Origin: Avena insularis
Lineage: Eukaryota; Streptophyta; Magnoliopsida; Poales; Poaceae
Reading direction: 5' to 3'
DNA: 64,000 nt
Assembly: GCA_023614405.1 (NCBI GenBank)
Contig: CM042690.1
Span: 668,430,802 to 668,494,801 of the forward strand
In this document: positions 53,260 to 64,000 of the stretch, in pieces
How positions within the stretch are numbered: the first letter of the stretch is position 1
Layout of the letters: each line of letters begins with the position of its first letter
Notes under the pieces: model-generated
Databases searched by the model: none
Told to the model about the DNA's origin: nothing
What the model saw: only the letters and a program-made list of their open reading frames with translations
Made by a program: the position numbers and the translations under genes

Positions 53260-56200
53260 TGTAACTACCTCGGTGAATTACGCTCTTAGTTACATGCCTG
53301 GATGAGCGAAAGTGGTTAAAATAGTACGGTGGGGCCCAGGGGCCACTCACAGGTAGACCTTTCGGCCGTCCTAACCACTTTCAGAACATCGGGACAAGAA
53401 CGAGCGGCGTAATCGGCAGGCGAAGGGATCAACTACATACACAAGTGAGTATGTATGCAAGCCACATACAACAGTCCTTAGAGCCATTCCATCTAAAAGA
53501 AATAGAAATATTGCAACGCCATACGGCAAGATCCAAATATCCTAGATAGATATGATAGTTTAGTATATCTCCTCATACATCAAACATCAGAGTATCAGGC
53601 GGAAGCGGAAAACAAGGTCCGAGTACGGATAAGAAGCAAATCAGCATAAGATGCCATATAACTAAACACATCCCGCCCACAGATCTCGCGGATCCCCGTT
53701 CCCGAAATCTCTACACCGAGTGATCGTTGCCAACATCATCCGTCTCCTCCACCCAGTATCCATCTTGCGAGTACACCTGTTCATCTGAATCAAACAATTT
53801 ATCGTGTGAGACCCTAGGGGTACTCAGCAAGTCTTTATGCCTCTAAAGGGGACATAACCTGGGGTGACGCAATTGCAGCAAAAGATAATAACTAACAAGT
53901 CTAAAGATACTCGCTAACCATCCGCCTAACCAATGATAGACGGATGTCCGTTAATTAGTAACAACAGTTATAACAGTATAATTAACAGATCCATCCTCCT
54001 TATCGCTTACCAACGAGAAGGCGGACGAACAACCCATCCGTTGGCAGTTTTATTAAACATTTCAAGAGTATTGCGCTATTTACTAGTTAGGTACTTAGTC
54101 AAATTAAAAGCGGTACTTTAGTTATACTTGTCTATGATCGAGAAACTGTGCTCCAAGTCGTCCATAACCGCGGACACGGCTTTCAGAAAGATTTACCCTG
54201 CAGGGGTGCACAAATAGCAACACACACTCGATCAACCTCAGAAAAACCAACTCAAAACCCAATGAGGCATTCACGACAAAGCGATCACAGGATTCAAAAA
54301 TATTTCAGGGGGCCACCCCATTAAGCTACCCGCAACGAAGTTGGCCGACTCCGAGACGGACCCAAGGTTCACGCCAATGGCTGTAAACGACTGGGAACCC
54401 GAAAGTGTGACTGGGCTTGTCGATACCGCGAAAACACTCCACAATCCCTAAATAGTACAGGTGCTCCTCGCACAATCTTTAATAAAATAGTAAACATGGC
54501 ATAAGTACAGGATAGTAATAAAGCCCCAAACTACTTTGTGGCCCCAAGAAATAAGAATGAATCAACCTCTGGCTCAAGGGGGGTCCATAAGGCCTCCCGG
54601 ATGTGGATAGTGCGAATAGTCGAGGAACGAGAATCAAGTACTCGGGGTCCTACGGGACGCAAGTGAGCATGAAAACCCAAATAGCAGATATTGCTCACCG
54701 GTGCCGCTTTTATTAGTTATCCCATTACTACTTAGGTTAAGTTGTTTAGATACCTCGTTATCCATCAGACACTCACATACCCTACACATGCTTTCCTACG
54801 ACTCGCATGGCTCAAACAACTCCTGTAGTAGTGGCTCATGGGGTGGAGGAACAAGCTTCGGTGGGGTTTAAAAGTAAAGGCTATGCAGTACTTGGGATTC
54901 AATGTAATGCAATCATGACTCAATGATGCAAGAATAAGATAAAGGCAATAGGTACTATATGTATCCAAGCATGTGGTAGTGCTTGCCTGGCAGCTCAGTT
55001 GAAGCGAGAGTCAGATTTGGGTAGTGCTCCTGGGATTCCTGATATATCCCCTGCACGACGTCTATTCGAAGAAGAACCAAACAAACAAGGGCCAACATAA
55101 ATAAAGTGCACAAGCATAAGAATTAAAATGTGATAAGCAAACAAGGATGCCATGATGAATGATGCACAATTTGCATGGCAACAATGTAGCATGGCATGGG
55201 TGAGGTGTGGGGTACAAGATTAAAGCATTTTATTGTGTTTTTAGTCCGGTTTGCTCTCATATAAGTTACTGTCCACTTAATATTTATATGATGCATGCTG
55301 AAATTCAGAACCAGGAATGCATAGTTGGAACGGGCTCGTCGCGCTGATCGATTTAGACATAATATTTGTCAAATTTGGAGTTATAGATTTAAAGTTATTA
55401 ATTTATTAAGAAAAGGGCATTTTATTGTAATTTTAAACAATGTCGAAATTTAATTTGCCCAAAAGATATTTTGAATGGCATATTTGAATTCTTCACATTT
55501 TTCTGATTCCAAAACATATATCATATGTATTATTTGGATTTATAATTTAAAAGTTATTTAAAAACAGGTTTGAATTTGTATTTAAACATTTACTGAAATC
55601 ATTTTATTTAAACAGAAAATCGTCAGGACTTTTTACACCCAGAACGAACTAGCCTCAGCCACAGACAGGTGGGGCCGCTGCTGACTGGGTGAAAAATAGC
55701 GCGCAGGAACTTTTCTCACCGCGAGCTTATCTAGCCTATTGGCGATCGGGTGGGGTTTCGCTGTCCATCATGGCACGCCAGCTGGTGGGCGACACGTGGT
55801 GGATCCGGGGACTGCGGGTTGAGGAGTACAAAATCCCGGGAACCTTTTTGCAGAATTGCCACGGGGCTGTCTGGTGGGCCTAGGGGTACTGCGGGTTGAG
55901 ACAAAAATGCATGGGGGGGTATGTGCAAAGTGCCAACGATCCACTGTGGATCTTCTCTGAACCTCTCTGACGAGAGGATGGTGCGCGACAGCGGCAGGGC
56001 GCGACGCGGGGAATCGAACCCGCGACGCGGGCACGCGCGCAGAGGGGCGGAGCCGGTGCGATGGGGGTGGAGGTGTTGACAGGAAGGCGGTAGGCGGCTG
56101 GATAAGGTGCGACGGCGTGAGCAGACAGCGAGCGCGGCCGCGCCTGAGAGTGCCCGACGAAAAGCACGGCGCGACCAAGCAATGACGACAACGGCGAGGA

Positions 56201-57871
56201 AGTCTGGGTGGGTCGTGGGCTCACCGCAGGGTAGCCTGAGTGGTCGGATCGGGACAGGGCGCAGCGGGGCGACGACGATGCAGACGGACGGCTCGGCTAG
56301 GGTTTCTCTCGGGTCGACGGTGTTCAGCAGGTACAGGGGCGTCTCCTCCTTGCTGCTGTGCACGAGGCGACGCAGCAGGATCTCCTCGGCTTCCTCGACA
56401 ACCTCCACACCACGCCCGCCTGCTGGTACGAGAGATCGGTGGTAGGCACCGACGGTGGGCGCCGGCAAACAGAGAGGGAGCGTCGGTGGAGAAGGAGAGG
56501 GGAAGGGCAAGGCCCTGGGGATGGATCTGGGTGAAGCCAGTAAAAGGAGAGGGAGGTAGATAAGGACGGGAGAGAGAGGGGGATGTCGTGGGGGCTCGGG
56601 TGGGAAAAGGTGGCTTCGGCCACCTTTCCTTCTCCCTCACGCTCACGTGCTGGCATGGCTAGGCAGGGCAGGGGTAGGGTGTGGCTGCAGGTGGGCCAGG
56701 GAGAGGAGAGGCCCGGGTGTGGGGCTGGCCGGCAGAGAGAAAGAGAGAGGGTAGGGAGAGGCTTGGGTTTAGCTAGGTTAGCCTCGGTTAGGGTTTAGGA
56801 GGCATGGGGTAGATGGGGTAGCTCGGGTGTGGGCCAGCATGGCAGGGAGAGAGAGAAAGGTGGTGAGGTTGGGATGGTAGGCTCGGGTAGGTCTACACTA
56901 GAGGGGGTGGTTCGGCTAGGGTTTAGAGAGAGATTAGAGAGAGAGGCTAGGTGAGTGGTTAGGGTTTGAGCATGAACAAAAGAAGATCAAGCACATGGGT
57001 GGGGTTTGGTTGTGATGGATAAGGAGAGTGAGGGTGGAAGAGAGGAAAAGAGTTGTTTAGGGGTTGATTCAATTCAACCAAAACCAAGTGAGATTAAAAG
57101 AGAGTAAAGAGAGAAGGGATGTGCATGGCCCATGCATGAGGAGTAAAAGCCATGTTTGATTTTGTGAAAACAAAATAACACCTCATGGCATTTAGTCCCA
57201 TGCATCCCAAAAATGGAATTAAAGCCAAGCTAAAGGAATTAAAAGGAACTAAAATGGATGTTCCATGGGGAGTTGATGGAGATGATCATATTTGAATATA
57301 ATCTAGACATGCTAGTGTGTATGTCCCACTAGATGTTTAATAGTCTTAGAAATATCCCAAACATGAGCATCTATTCCAAAACAACCCATATGGAAGTTAG
57401 GACAAGGGGTACCACTCATAATGCACGCAAAGGTGGCTCCACATATCAAAAATGTGAAAACAACAGGATGCTTGCATGGAAGTATGTGGAGTGGTAAAAA
57501 GGATCCATCCCAACCCATATGAGCTAGAGGTAAAACCCAATAAAGTGCAAAGCTCATATTTAGTTGGATGGTGGAATTATAAGGTGGTGACAGAGAAAGG
57601 TGATGGAGTTGAATAAAAGACATGCCCCCAACTCAACTTGGGCATCAAGCATTTATCAAGAATCAAATACAATATATCAAGAGCCAAATACAATTACTAA
57701 TGCATATGAGAGAAGAACCAAATGAAAAGGGGTTTTATATGATGCTCAAATGCAAGGTGGCATGATGACATGAGCATGATATATTTATGATGCAACAATT
57801 ATATGTAGGAAGTAGCCATTATATTACTAGACCAAGTAGCATTACATAAGTTAGACAGATAGGATGCTACA
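53260..57871 (-). repeat. 3' LTR of the chromovirus, 4612 bp
   Basis: Bounded by TG...CA with inverted ends TGTAACTACC and TGTAGCATCC. A GC-rich block at 55600-56830 produces long overlapping frames on both strands that I read as compositional. It is followed by a gag/gggta-rich stretch to about 57000. Its full length cannot be compared because the other LTR is truncated by the window. Confidence 0.8.
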
Positions 57872-57885
57872 ACTCTCCCCCACTA
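57872..57885 (-). other. Polypurine tract of the chromovirus
   Basis: The minus strand reads AGTGGGGGAGAGT immediately before the 3' LTR start TGTAGCATCC. It primes plus-strand DNA synthesis in this class. Confidence 0.75.
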
Positions 57886-57908
57886 AACAGGAATCTCGCC
57901 CCGAGATT

Positions 57909-58532
57909 CTAGGAAGAAGAAGAAGACATGAAAAGGGTAGGATACTTGGCACGGAGCTCATCTTCACATTCCCAAGTGGCTTCATCAACAGAATGGTGCG
58001 ACCACTGCACCTTGCAGAACTTGATGGACTTGTTGCGAGTCCTTCTTTCTGCGACTTCAAGGATTTTTGTGGGGTGTTCTTGATAAGACAGGTCTTCTTG
58101 GAGATTGATAAGCTCATGGTCCACGGTCCTGCCGGGATCCTTGAAGCACTTCTTGAGTTGAGAGATATGGACAACATCATGGACCTTGAGTTTTTCAGGG
58201 AGCTCAAGAGCATAAGCAACTTCTCCTCTTCTTCCACGAATTTTGAAAGGACCGATGTATCTAGGAGCCAGCTTTCCTTTGATACCAAAGTGGTGCGTGC
58301 CTCTCATGGGAGTGACACGAAGGTAAACGAGATCACCAGGGACATACTCCATGTCCGTGTGCTTTCTGTCATAGTTGCTCTTCTGGCGACTTTGAGCAAC
58401 CTTCAGATTTTCAAGAATGATGTGAACCTTCTCCTCCGCTTGAGTTACAATGTCGGGGCCAAACAATGTTCTTTCACCTGCGCCCGACCAACCAATTGGA
58501 GTTCTGCATTTGCGACCATAGAGGAGCCTCAA
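57909..58532 (-). pseudogene. Chromovirus integrase C-terminus and chromodomain
   Basis: 207 residues. It begins at the integrase end (YGRKCRTPIGWSGAGE), passes YDRKHTDMEYVPGDLVYLRV and a GPFKIRGRRGEVAYALELP segment (GPY/F-like module), and ends with a chromodomain (HPTKILEVAERRTRNK, CKVQWSHHSVDEATWE, ECEDELRAKYPTLF). Chromodomains steer integration to marked chromatin. The expected aromatic cage is only partly present. It is separated from the core integrase by a 1-nt frameshift near 58533. Confidence 0.85.
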
Positions 58533-58533
58533 A

Positions 58534-59375
58534 TGGTGCCATCTTTAGACTTTTCTGGAAGCTGTTGTTGTAAGAGAATTCAGCATAAGGAAGACATTCT
58601 TCCCACTTCATGCCAAAAGAGATGACGCAAACACGGAGCATATCTTCCAGAATCTTATTGATCCTTTCAACTTGTCCTTGCGACTGAGTGTGGTAAGCTG
58701 TGCTGAAGTTCAATTTTGTCCCCAAAGCATTTTGGAAACTTCCCCAGAACTTGGAAGTGAAGATGCTTCCACGGTCTGAACTGATCTCAAGAGGAACCCC
58801 ATACAGAGAGACAATTCTGTTGATATAGAGCTCAGCCAACTGAATTGTAGAGATTGTTTCCTTGACGGGAAAGAAGTGAGCCACTTTAGACAGCCTGTCG
58901 ATGACAACAAAGATTGCATTGCTGCCCTTCTGCGACCTTGGAAAACCAGTTATGAAGTCCATCTCTACTTTCTCCCATTTCCATTTCGGCGGTTTCAATG
59001 GCTGTAGAAGACCGGAAGGTTTCTGATGAACAGCTTTAACTCTACGGCAGACATCACACTCCGAGACATACTTGGCACAATATCGTTTCAACCCAGGCCA
59101 CCAATATTGTGTTTTCAAGTCCATGTACATCTTAGTCTTTGCCAGGTGGATAGAAAGAACAGAATCATGCGCCTCCTTAAGAACTTGCTCTCTTAAACCC
59201 GGGTAGTTCGGAACAAACATCCGGTGTTCAAAGAAAAGAGTGCCTTGGTCATCGACGTGGAAGGACTCATACTTCGGAAGCTGAATGTTGGAGATGATGT
59301 TTTTAGTGTAAGGATCACCAAGTTCAATGGAGCGAACTTTTTCTTCCAAGAGAGGAGTTGCGGAAGGTTGTAAGA
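58534..59375 (-). pseudogene. Chromovirus integrase core
   Basis: HHCC zinc finger (EAHDSVLSIHLAKTKMY, YVSECDVCRRVKA), then the DDE core: first D in VEMDFITGFPRS, second D in EISSDRGSIFTS, and E in QGQVERINKILED. WGSFQNALGTKLNFSTAYH lies between. All three catalytic residues are intact. The region is linked to RNase H by a frameshift near 59376 and to the chromodomain part by another near 58533. Confidence 0.85.
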
Positions 59376-60850
59376 TACCCTTGATCCACAATTTCAAGGT
59401 TGAGCTGACGGAATTCCTCACACAAGAGAGGCTGTTGTTCTTCCACCATGAGGTTGCTGACATAAGCTTTGCGGCTGAGAGCATCGGCCATCACATTAGC
59501 TTTGCCCAGAGTGTAGTTGATGGTTAAATCGAAATCATTAATTGCTTCAATCCACCTCCTCTGACGAAGGTTGATATCAGGCTGTGTGAAGATATACTTC
59601 AGACTCTTGTGATCAGAAAAGATTTCACAACGGTTTCCAAGCAAGTAGTGCCTCCATATTTTCAAAGCAAAGACAACTGCTGCGAGTTCAAGGTCATGTG
59701 TTGGATAGTTGATCTCATGAGTCTTCAACTGTCGAGAGGCATAAGCAACAACTTGTTTTTCTTGCATAAGGACCGCACCCAATCCTTGCAAGGAGGCGTC
59801 ATAGAATATTTGGAAAGGTTTTGATGTATCTGGAGGAATCAAGACTGGTGTGGAAGTGAGCTTCTCTTTGAGTGTTTCAAAGCTTGCTTGACATGCAGGA
59901 GTCCAAAGGTATTTCTTGCCTTTCTTGAGCAGATCGGTAAGAGGCTTCGCAATCTTCGAGAAATTCTGAACGAAGCGACGGCAGTAACTAGCCAAACCAA
60001 GGAAACTCCGGACTTCTTTGACATTTATGGGAGGAAGCCAGTCAACAATTGTCTTAATAGTTTCTGGGTTGACGGCAATGCCCTTGGAAGAGATAACGTG
60101 ACCAAGGTAGGTGACTTCAGGCAGCCAGAACTCACATTTGGAGAACTTTGCATACAGGCGGTTCTCACGAAGCTTGTTTAGGACACACCGAAGGTGTTCT
60201 TCATGTTCTTCCTTTGACTTAGAATAGACTAGGATGTCATCCAGATAGACCACAACGAACTTATCAAGATACTCCATGAAAACCGAGTTCATAAGCCTCG
60301 AGAAGGTGGCAGGTGCGTTGGTGAGACCGAAAGACATGACCGTGTACTCATACAGGCCATAGCGGGTGGTGAAAGTTGTTTTAGGAACATCTTCCTTGTG
60401 AATCTTGATTTGATGATAACCACTTCTCAAGTCAAGCTTAGAGAATACCACAGCTCTAGCTAGCTGATCAAAGAGATCATTAATCCGCGGAAGGGGATAT
60501 TTATTCTTGATGGTTTTAGCATTGAGAGCCCGATAGTCAACACAAAGTCTATCAGTCTTGTCCCGCTTCTTCACAAAGATGGTTGGGCTACCCCAAGAAG
60601 AAGTATTGTGCTGAATGAAACCCAACTTCTCTTGTTCATCAAGCTGACGTTTGAGTTCAGCCAACTTAGCAGGACCCATTTTATAAGGCCGCTTGGAGAT
60701 AGGAGCGGTACCAGGTTCAAGCTCAATCACAAACTCGACCTCACGATCTGGAGGCATACCTGGCAACTCTTCAGGAAAGACATCTGGGAACTCACAGACC
60801 ACCGGAACACTCTGAATAGCTTCCATAGCATCATCATTCAGAGCCGCCAA
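59376..60850 (-). pseudogene. Chromovirus reverse transcriptase and RNase H
   Basis: About 490 residues. RT motifs in order: [79 protein letters not shown]-like [12 protein letters not shown], and the catalytic YLDD in [13 protein letters not shown]. RNase H motifs follow: [46 protein letters not shown] and [10 protein letters not shown]. The frame is intact over this length. Frameshifts lie at both ends (near 60885 and 59376). Confidence 0.9.
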
Positions 60851-60873
60851 AGAGAAAAGCTGAATTGCAGGAG

Positions 60874-61398
60874 TCAGACTGAATAGACTATATGGCCTTC
60901 AGGAATTTTTAGAGAAACCGAGCATTTAGCACAATTAATCACAGCTGCATTTTCTGTTAACCAATCCATGCCCAAGATAACATCAATGTCAGAGTTGCCC
61001 AGAATAATTAAGGAAGGCGGGAACGAAGAACCACCAATCTCAATTTGATTTCCATGGCTGATTTTAGAAGATGCCATTGTTGCTCCAGGAGAAAGGACCA
61101 TTAACCGCTTAGGGAGAGGATCCATAGGTAACCCATTCACATCAGCAAAACTTGTGGAGACAAAAGAATGCGATGCACTAGAATCAAACAAAACTCGTGC
61201 AGGAACTGAGTTAACTGGAAGCATACCCATCACAACTCCAGGTGCATGCTCAGCTTGAGCGACGTTGACACAGTTGGCACGAGCAACAGTAGACCCGGGC
61301 TTGGTGTTGATGTTGAGAGCCCGCGGTGGAGGTGCACGAACCATAGAAGAGCTTGCTGCAGGTCTTGGAGGTGGTGGAGGAAGAGCTTTGTTGTTCAT
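60874..61398 (-). pseudogene. Chromovirus aspartic protease region
   Basis: Proline-rich linker (NNKALPPPPPRPAASS), then the protease with VNSVPARVLFDSSASHSFVS. The catalytic triad usually reads DSG; here it reads DSS. The flap/second-strand motif VILGMDWL is present. The frame runs into TGA at about 60874-60890, just before the RT frame. Confidence 0.8.
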
Positions 61399-61407
61399 TG
61401 GACAATT

Positions 61408-62289
61408 CTAGTGTTGATGTCCAGTGTTTCCACAAGTGTAACAAGCACCAGGTGGACGTGGAGCAACGTAGCCAGGGACTCCGCCAGGCGCTCCAGGGTA
61501 GTTGTGGTTGTAGCCCCTGGGAGCAGCAGTGAAGGAGTTTGGTGGCCTTGCCGCGTAGTTTGAAGGTCTTGGTGGAGCCGGGAGCGACGGTGGGGTGTTA
61601 GGAACCCACACACGGCGCTTAGAAGGAGCTGACATAGCTGAAGAGCTTGCTGCATCGCGGCTGTGTTTCTTGGACTCCTCAAACACTTGCCTACTTGCTT
61701 CTTCCTGCAGAGCTGTATGTTGGAGTTCCAGAAAAGACCACGTCCTTGCATGAGTGATTGCATATTTGATTGATGCATTAAGCCCTTGTTTGAACCACTT
61801 TTGCTTCTTCTTGTCATCAGAGATCTCATCGCCACCATAACGAGAAAGATTCATGAAGTTTCTGATATAGGTATTGACATTGTCATTGCCCTGCTTGAGG
61901 TTGAGAAACACTTCCTTCATCCTTTCCATGACAATTTCTGACAGATATTGCTCTTTGAAAGCCCCAGTGAACTGTTCCCAAGTAGGCTGAAACTCAGAGT
62001 GATTTGCCTTCAGGTAATTCTCCCACCACAGAGCTGCATCACCCTTCAGAAGGTGAGTGGCACATTTTACCCATTCTTGCTCAGGAACATCAGCAGTCAT
62101 CAGCAACCTTGACATCTCACGCAGCCAATCATCTGCGTCTAGAGGCTGATCAGACACCTCAAAGTGGCGCGGGTTGAACTTCAAAAAACTCTTGATGCCT
62201 CCTCGCTTGGGAGGTGGAGGTAGCAGAACAAACTCATTCCTCCTGACACTTTCTTCAAAACACTGCTGGTTCTGCTGCATTGTACCCAA
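61408..62289 (-). pseudogene. Chromovirus gag (capsid and CCHC finger)
   Basis: 293 codons. The capsid part includes FLKFNPRHFEVSDQPLDADD, WVKCATHLLKGDAALWWENY, TWEQFTGAFKEQYLSE and LKQGNDNVNTYIRNFMNLSR. After a Pro/Tyr/Gly-rich linker it reaches CYTCGNTGHQH, the first half of the CCHC zinc knuckle. A TAG at 61408-61410 falls inside the knuckle, before the last Cys (NC), which lies beyond in the same frame. The start is near 62289 with no clear preference over nearby ATGs. Confidence 0.85.
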
Positions 62290-63201
62290 GGCATTAGCAA
62301 TACTTGCCCCGATTCAGTGGTATGTCCTCAGAACGGCGTGGTGGTGCCATCCTGCGATTGATATAAAACACAAGTCAGTACCATAATGGAGAATAATAAT
62401 AATCCAAAATAGTACCAAAATGGAATTAACCAAGATTAAAGGATACAAATTACTAAGATGATATTAAAATATCAACAAAGTTCAAAGCACCTAGAAGATA
62501 TTAAGCATATCGCACACGACTGAACAAGGAGTGTGGTACACAAGCTAACAAAGAAAAAATTTCCGCAAATTTCGGCATTAAAATACCACTTGTGTCATAA
62601 AACCACTTAACGAATCAAGATTAGTAACTCTACCAATTCAACATACAAGAGCGAATGATAAAAGTAGTGGTATGGTCGCGACTCCATCCCGCACTCAAAT
62701 CATTACTCCGCACATGAATAAGTAAAACACATATCCCAACACCTTCTTTTTAAGATGAACCTAAAGATTGGTAACTACGGAAACGAACACCCCAACAAGA
62801 TAGCGTCGGATAACAAAGAGTAAGACAGATCGCGTCGGTATACAACGAATCAGATAGATTGCGTCGGTTTACAAAGGCCTATCGGTATGGAATGTACCAA
62901 CAGTTGATAACCAAAAGGCAGATAGCGATAACAAATTGGATACAACAGATAGACAAAGAATTACACACACACACACAATCTATGGTACTACGGAACCCAG
63001 AACACGTGAATCCTAGTTTGAATTTTTAGAAGAGGATTGAAAACGTTACACTTCCTTACCAGAAAAGGGTGGGTGGGTGGGTAAGAAGAAAAATGGAAGC
63101 AGTCCTACTCTCACGTTTTGTTTTTCCCTAGTATACATAGCTACCAAAAATATTTGCTAGACTGACAACGACCATTTGGCTGAGACCCTAAAGGGCGGGA
63201 T
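62290..63201 (-). other. Chromovirus untranslated leader
   Basis: About 0.9 kb between gag and the primer site. AT-rich, no long frame. It contains three imperfect copies of a word around gatNgcgtcgg (62815-62875) and an (AC)n run at 62963-62979. Confidence 0.6.
62963..62979. repeat. (AC)n microsatellite
   Basis: A run of about eight AC repeats in the leader of the chromovirus. Confidence 0.8.
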
Positions 63202-63214
63202 GGCTCTGATACCA
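63202..63214 (-). other. Primer-binding site (initiator tRNA-Met) of the chromovirus
   Basis: The complement reads TGGTATCAGAGCC, two bases from the 5' LTR at 63217. Confidence 0.85.
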
Positions 63215-63216
63215 AT

Positions 63217-64000
63217 TGTAACTACCTCGGTGAATTATGCTCTTAGTTACATGCCTGGATGAGCGAAAGTGGTTAAAATAGTACGGTAGGGCCCAAGGGC
63301 CACTCACAGGTAGACCTTTCGGCCGTCCTAACCACTTTCAGATCATCGGGACAAGAACGAGCGGCGTAATCGGCAGGCGAAGGGATCAACTACATACACA
63401 AGTGAGTATGTATGCAAGCCACATACGACAGTCCTCAGAGCCATTCCATCTAAAAGAAATAGAAATATTGCAACGCCATACGGCAAGATCCAAATATCCT
63501 AGATAGATATGATAGTTTAGGATATCTCCTCATACATCAAACATCAGAGTATCAGGCGGAAGCGGAAAACAAGGTCCGAGTACGGATAAGAAGCAAATCG
63601 GCATAAGATTCCATACAACTAAACACATCCCGCCCATAGATCTCGCGGATCCCCGTTCCCGGAATCTCTACACCGAGTGATCGTTGCCAACATCATTCGT
63701 CTCCTCCACCTAGTATCCATCTTGCGAATACACCTGTTCATCTGAATCAAACAATTTATCGTGTGAGACCCTAGGGGTACTCAGCAAGTCTATATGCCTC
63801 TAAAGGGGACATAACCTGGGCTGACGCAATTGCAGCAAAGATAATAACTAACAAGTCTAAAGATACTCTCTAACCATCCGCCTAACCAATGATACACGGA
63901 TGTCCATTAATTAGTAACAACAGTTATAACAGTATAATTAATAGATCCATCCTCCTTCTCGCTTACCAATGAGAAGGCGGACGAACAACCCATCCGTTGG
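63217..64000 (-). repeat. 5' LTR of the chromovirus, partial (window end)
   Basis: Collinear with 53260-54045, about 97% alike by eye, one single-base indel. The remaining 3.8 kb would lie to the right of the window. Confidence 0.9.

Larger units (their letters stand above)
53260..64000 (-). mobile_element. Ty3/gypsy chromovirus (Tekay-like) with 4.6-kb LTRs, 5' LTR runs off the window
   Basis: 3' LTR at 53260-57871 (TGTAACTACC on the left, GGATGCTACA on the right), purine tract complement at 57872-57885, coding region at 57909-62289, primer-site complement at 63202-63214, and 5' LTR from 63217 past the window end. The order gag, PR, RT, RNase H, IN, chromodomain is that of Ty3/gypsy chromoviruses; long LTRs and a C-terminal chromodomain suggest the Tekay clade. 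The first 784 bp of the two LTRs differ at about 24 positions by eye (near 3%), implying roughly 1 million years since insertion at a commonly used grass LTR rate. Coding frames are broken, so this copy is not autonomous. Confidence 0.9.

Noticed and set aside
55731..56800. 259-codon and other long frames in the GC-rich part of the chromovirus 3' LTR
   Set aside because: Overlapping frames on both strands, Pro/Arg/Ser-biased, within an LTR; no domain.
57864..58625. 253-codon plus-strand frame
   Set aside because: Antisense shadow of the integrase/chromodomain frames.
52335..63214. tRNA fragments at TGGTATCAGAGCC sites
   Set aside because: They are 13-base primer-binding sites next to LTRs; no cloverleaf surrounds them.

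Overview
The window looks like repeat-rich nuclear DNA of a large-genome grass, most likely a Triticeae species (wheat, barley, rye or Aegilops type). The evidence is dense Stowaway MITEs with CTCCCTCCGT ends, a Cassandra TRIM carrying 5S rRNA sequence, nested LTR retrotransposons with initiator-tRNA-Met primer sites, PIF/Harbinger elements with TAA duplications, and ORF-less LINE-type retroposons. No operon, phage, plasmid or CRISPR structure is present. Species assignment is inference; no marker gene is present.

0-9 kb: a broken AP2/ERF gene on the minus strand, then mostly non-coding sequence holding a Stowaway MITE, an hAT MITE, a Tourist MITE and a Cassandra element. 9.2-15.0 kb: a composite retroposon bounded by a 10-bp duplication. 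It has a LINE-like 5' part, an antisense LTR-less Tat-lineage gypsy core, and a LINE 3' end that was itself hit by another LINE-type retroposon, into which an Ac/Ds-like hAT element then inserted. 15.5-16.2 kb: two exons of a B3-domain gene on the minus strand, the best candidate for host coding sequence.

16.4-30.5 kb: two related Harbinger elements (16.4-18.3 and 29.1-30.5 kb), a LINE zf-RVT/RNase H relic, many MITEs, a Mutator-type foldback MITE with a 9-bp duplication, and three ORF-less retroposons with target-site duplications of 19, 16 and 11 bp. 31-34.5 kb: three degraded genes (an unrecognised repeat-associated protein, another unrecognised one, and a GRF-type zinc finger with coiled coil) plus a CACTA terminus.

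35.0-39.2 kb: a 4.2-kb higher-order minisatellite of 39-, 43-, 48- and 51-bp units. 39.5-43.5 kb: a tandem duplication of a 2-kb segment carrying a two-exon gene of unknown function, each copy inactivated by different lesions. 43.6-45.0 kb: a DEDDy 3'-5' exonuclease gene (minus strand) with a stop codon between Exo II and Exo III motifs.

46.1-64.0 kb: nested LTR retrotransposons, all read on the minus strand where orientation is visible. An element with 2.07-kb LTRs and no intact ORF is cut by a fragment of a second LTR element, which is interrupted by a third: a Tekay-like chromovirus with 4.6-kb LTRs, whose 5' LTR runs off the window. Its gag, protease, RT-RNase H, integrase and chromodomain are all recognisable, with one stop codon and three frameshifts. 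The genes do not form a pathway; the window is a record of nested insertion, retroposition, gene capture and decay.
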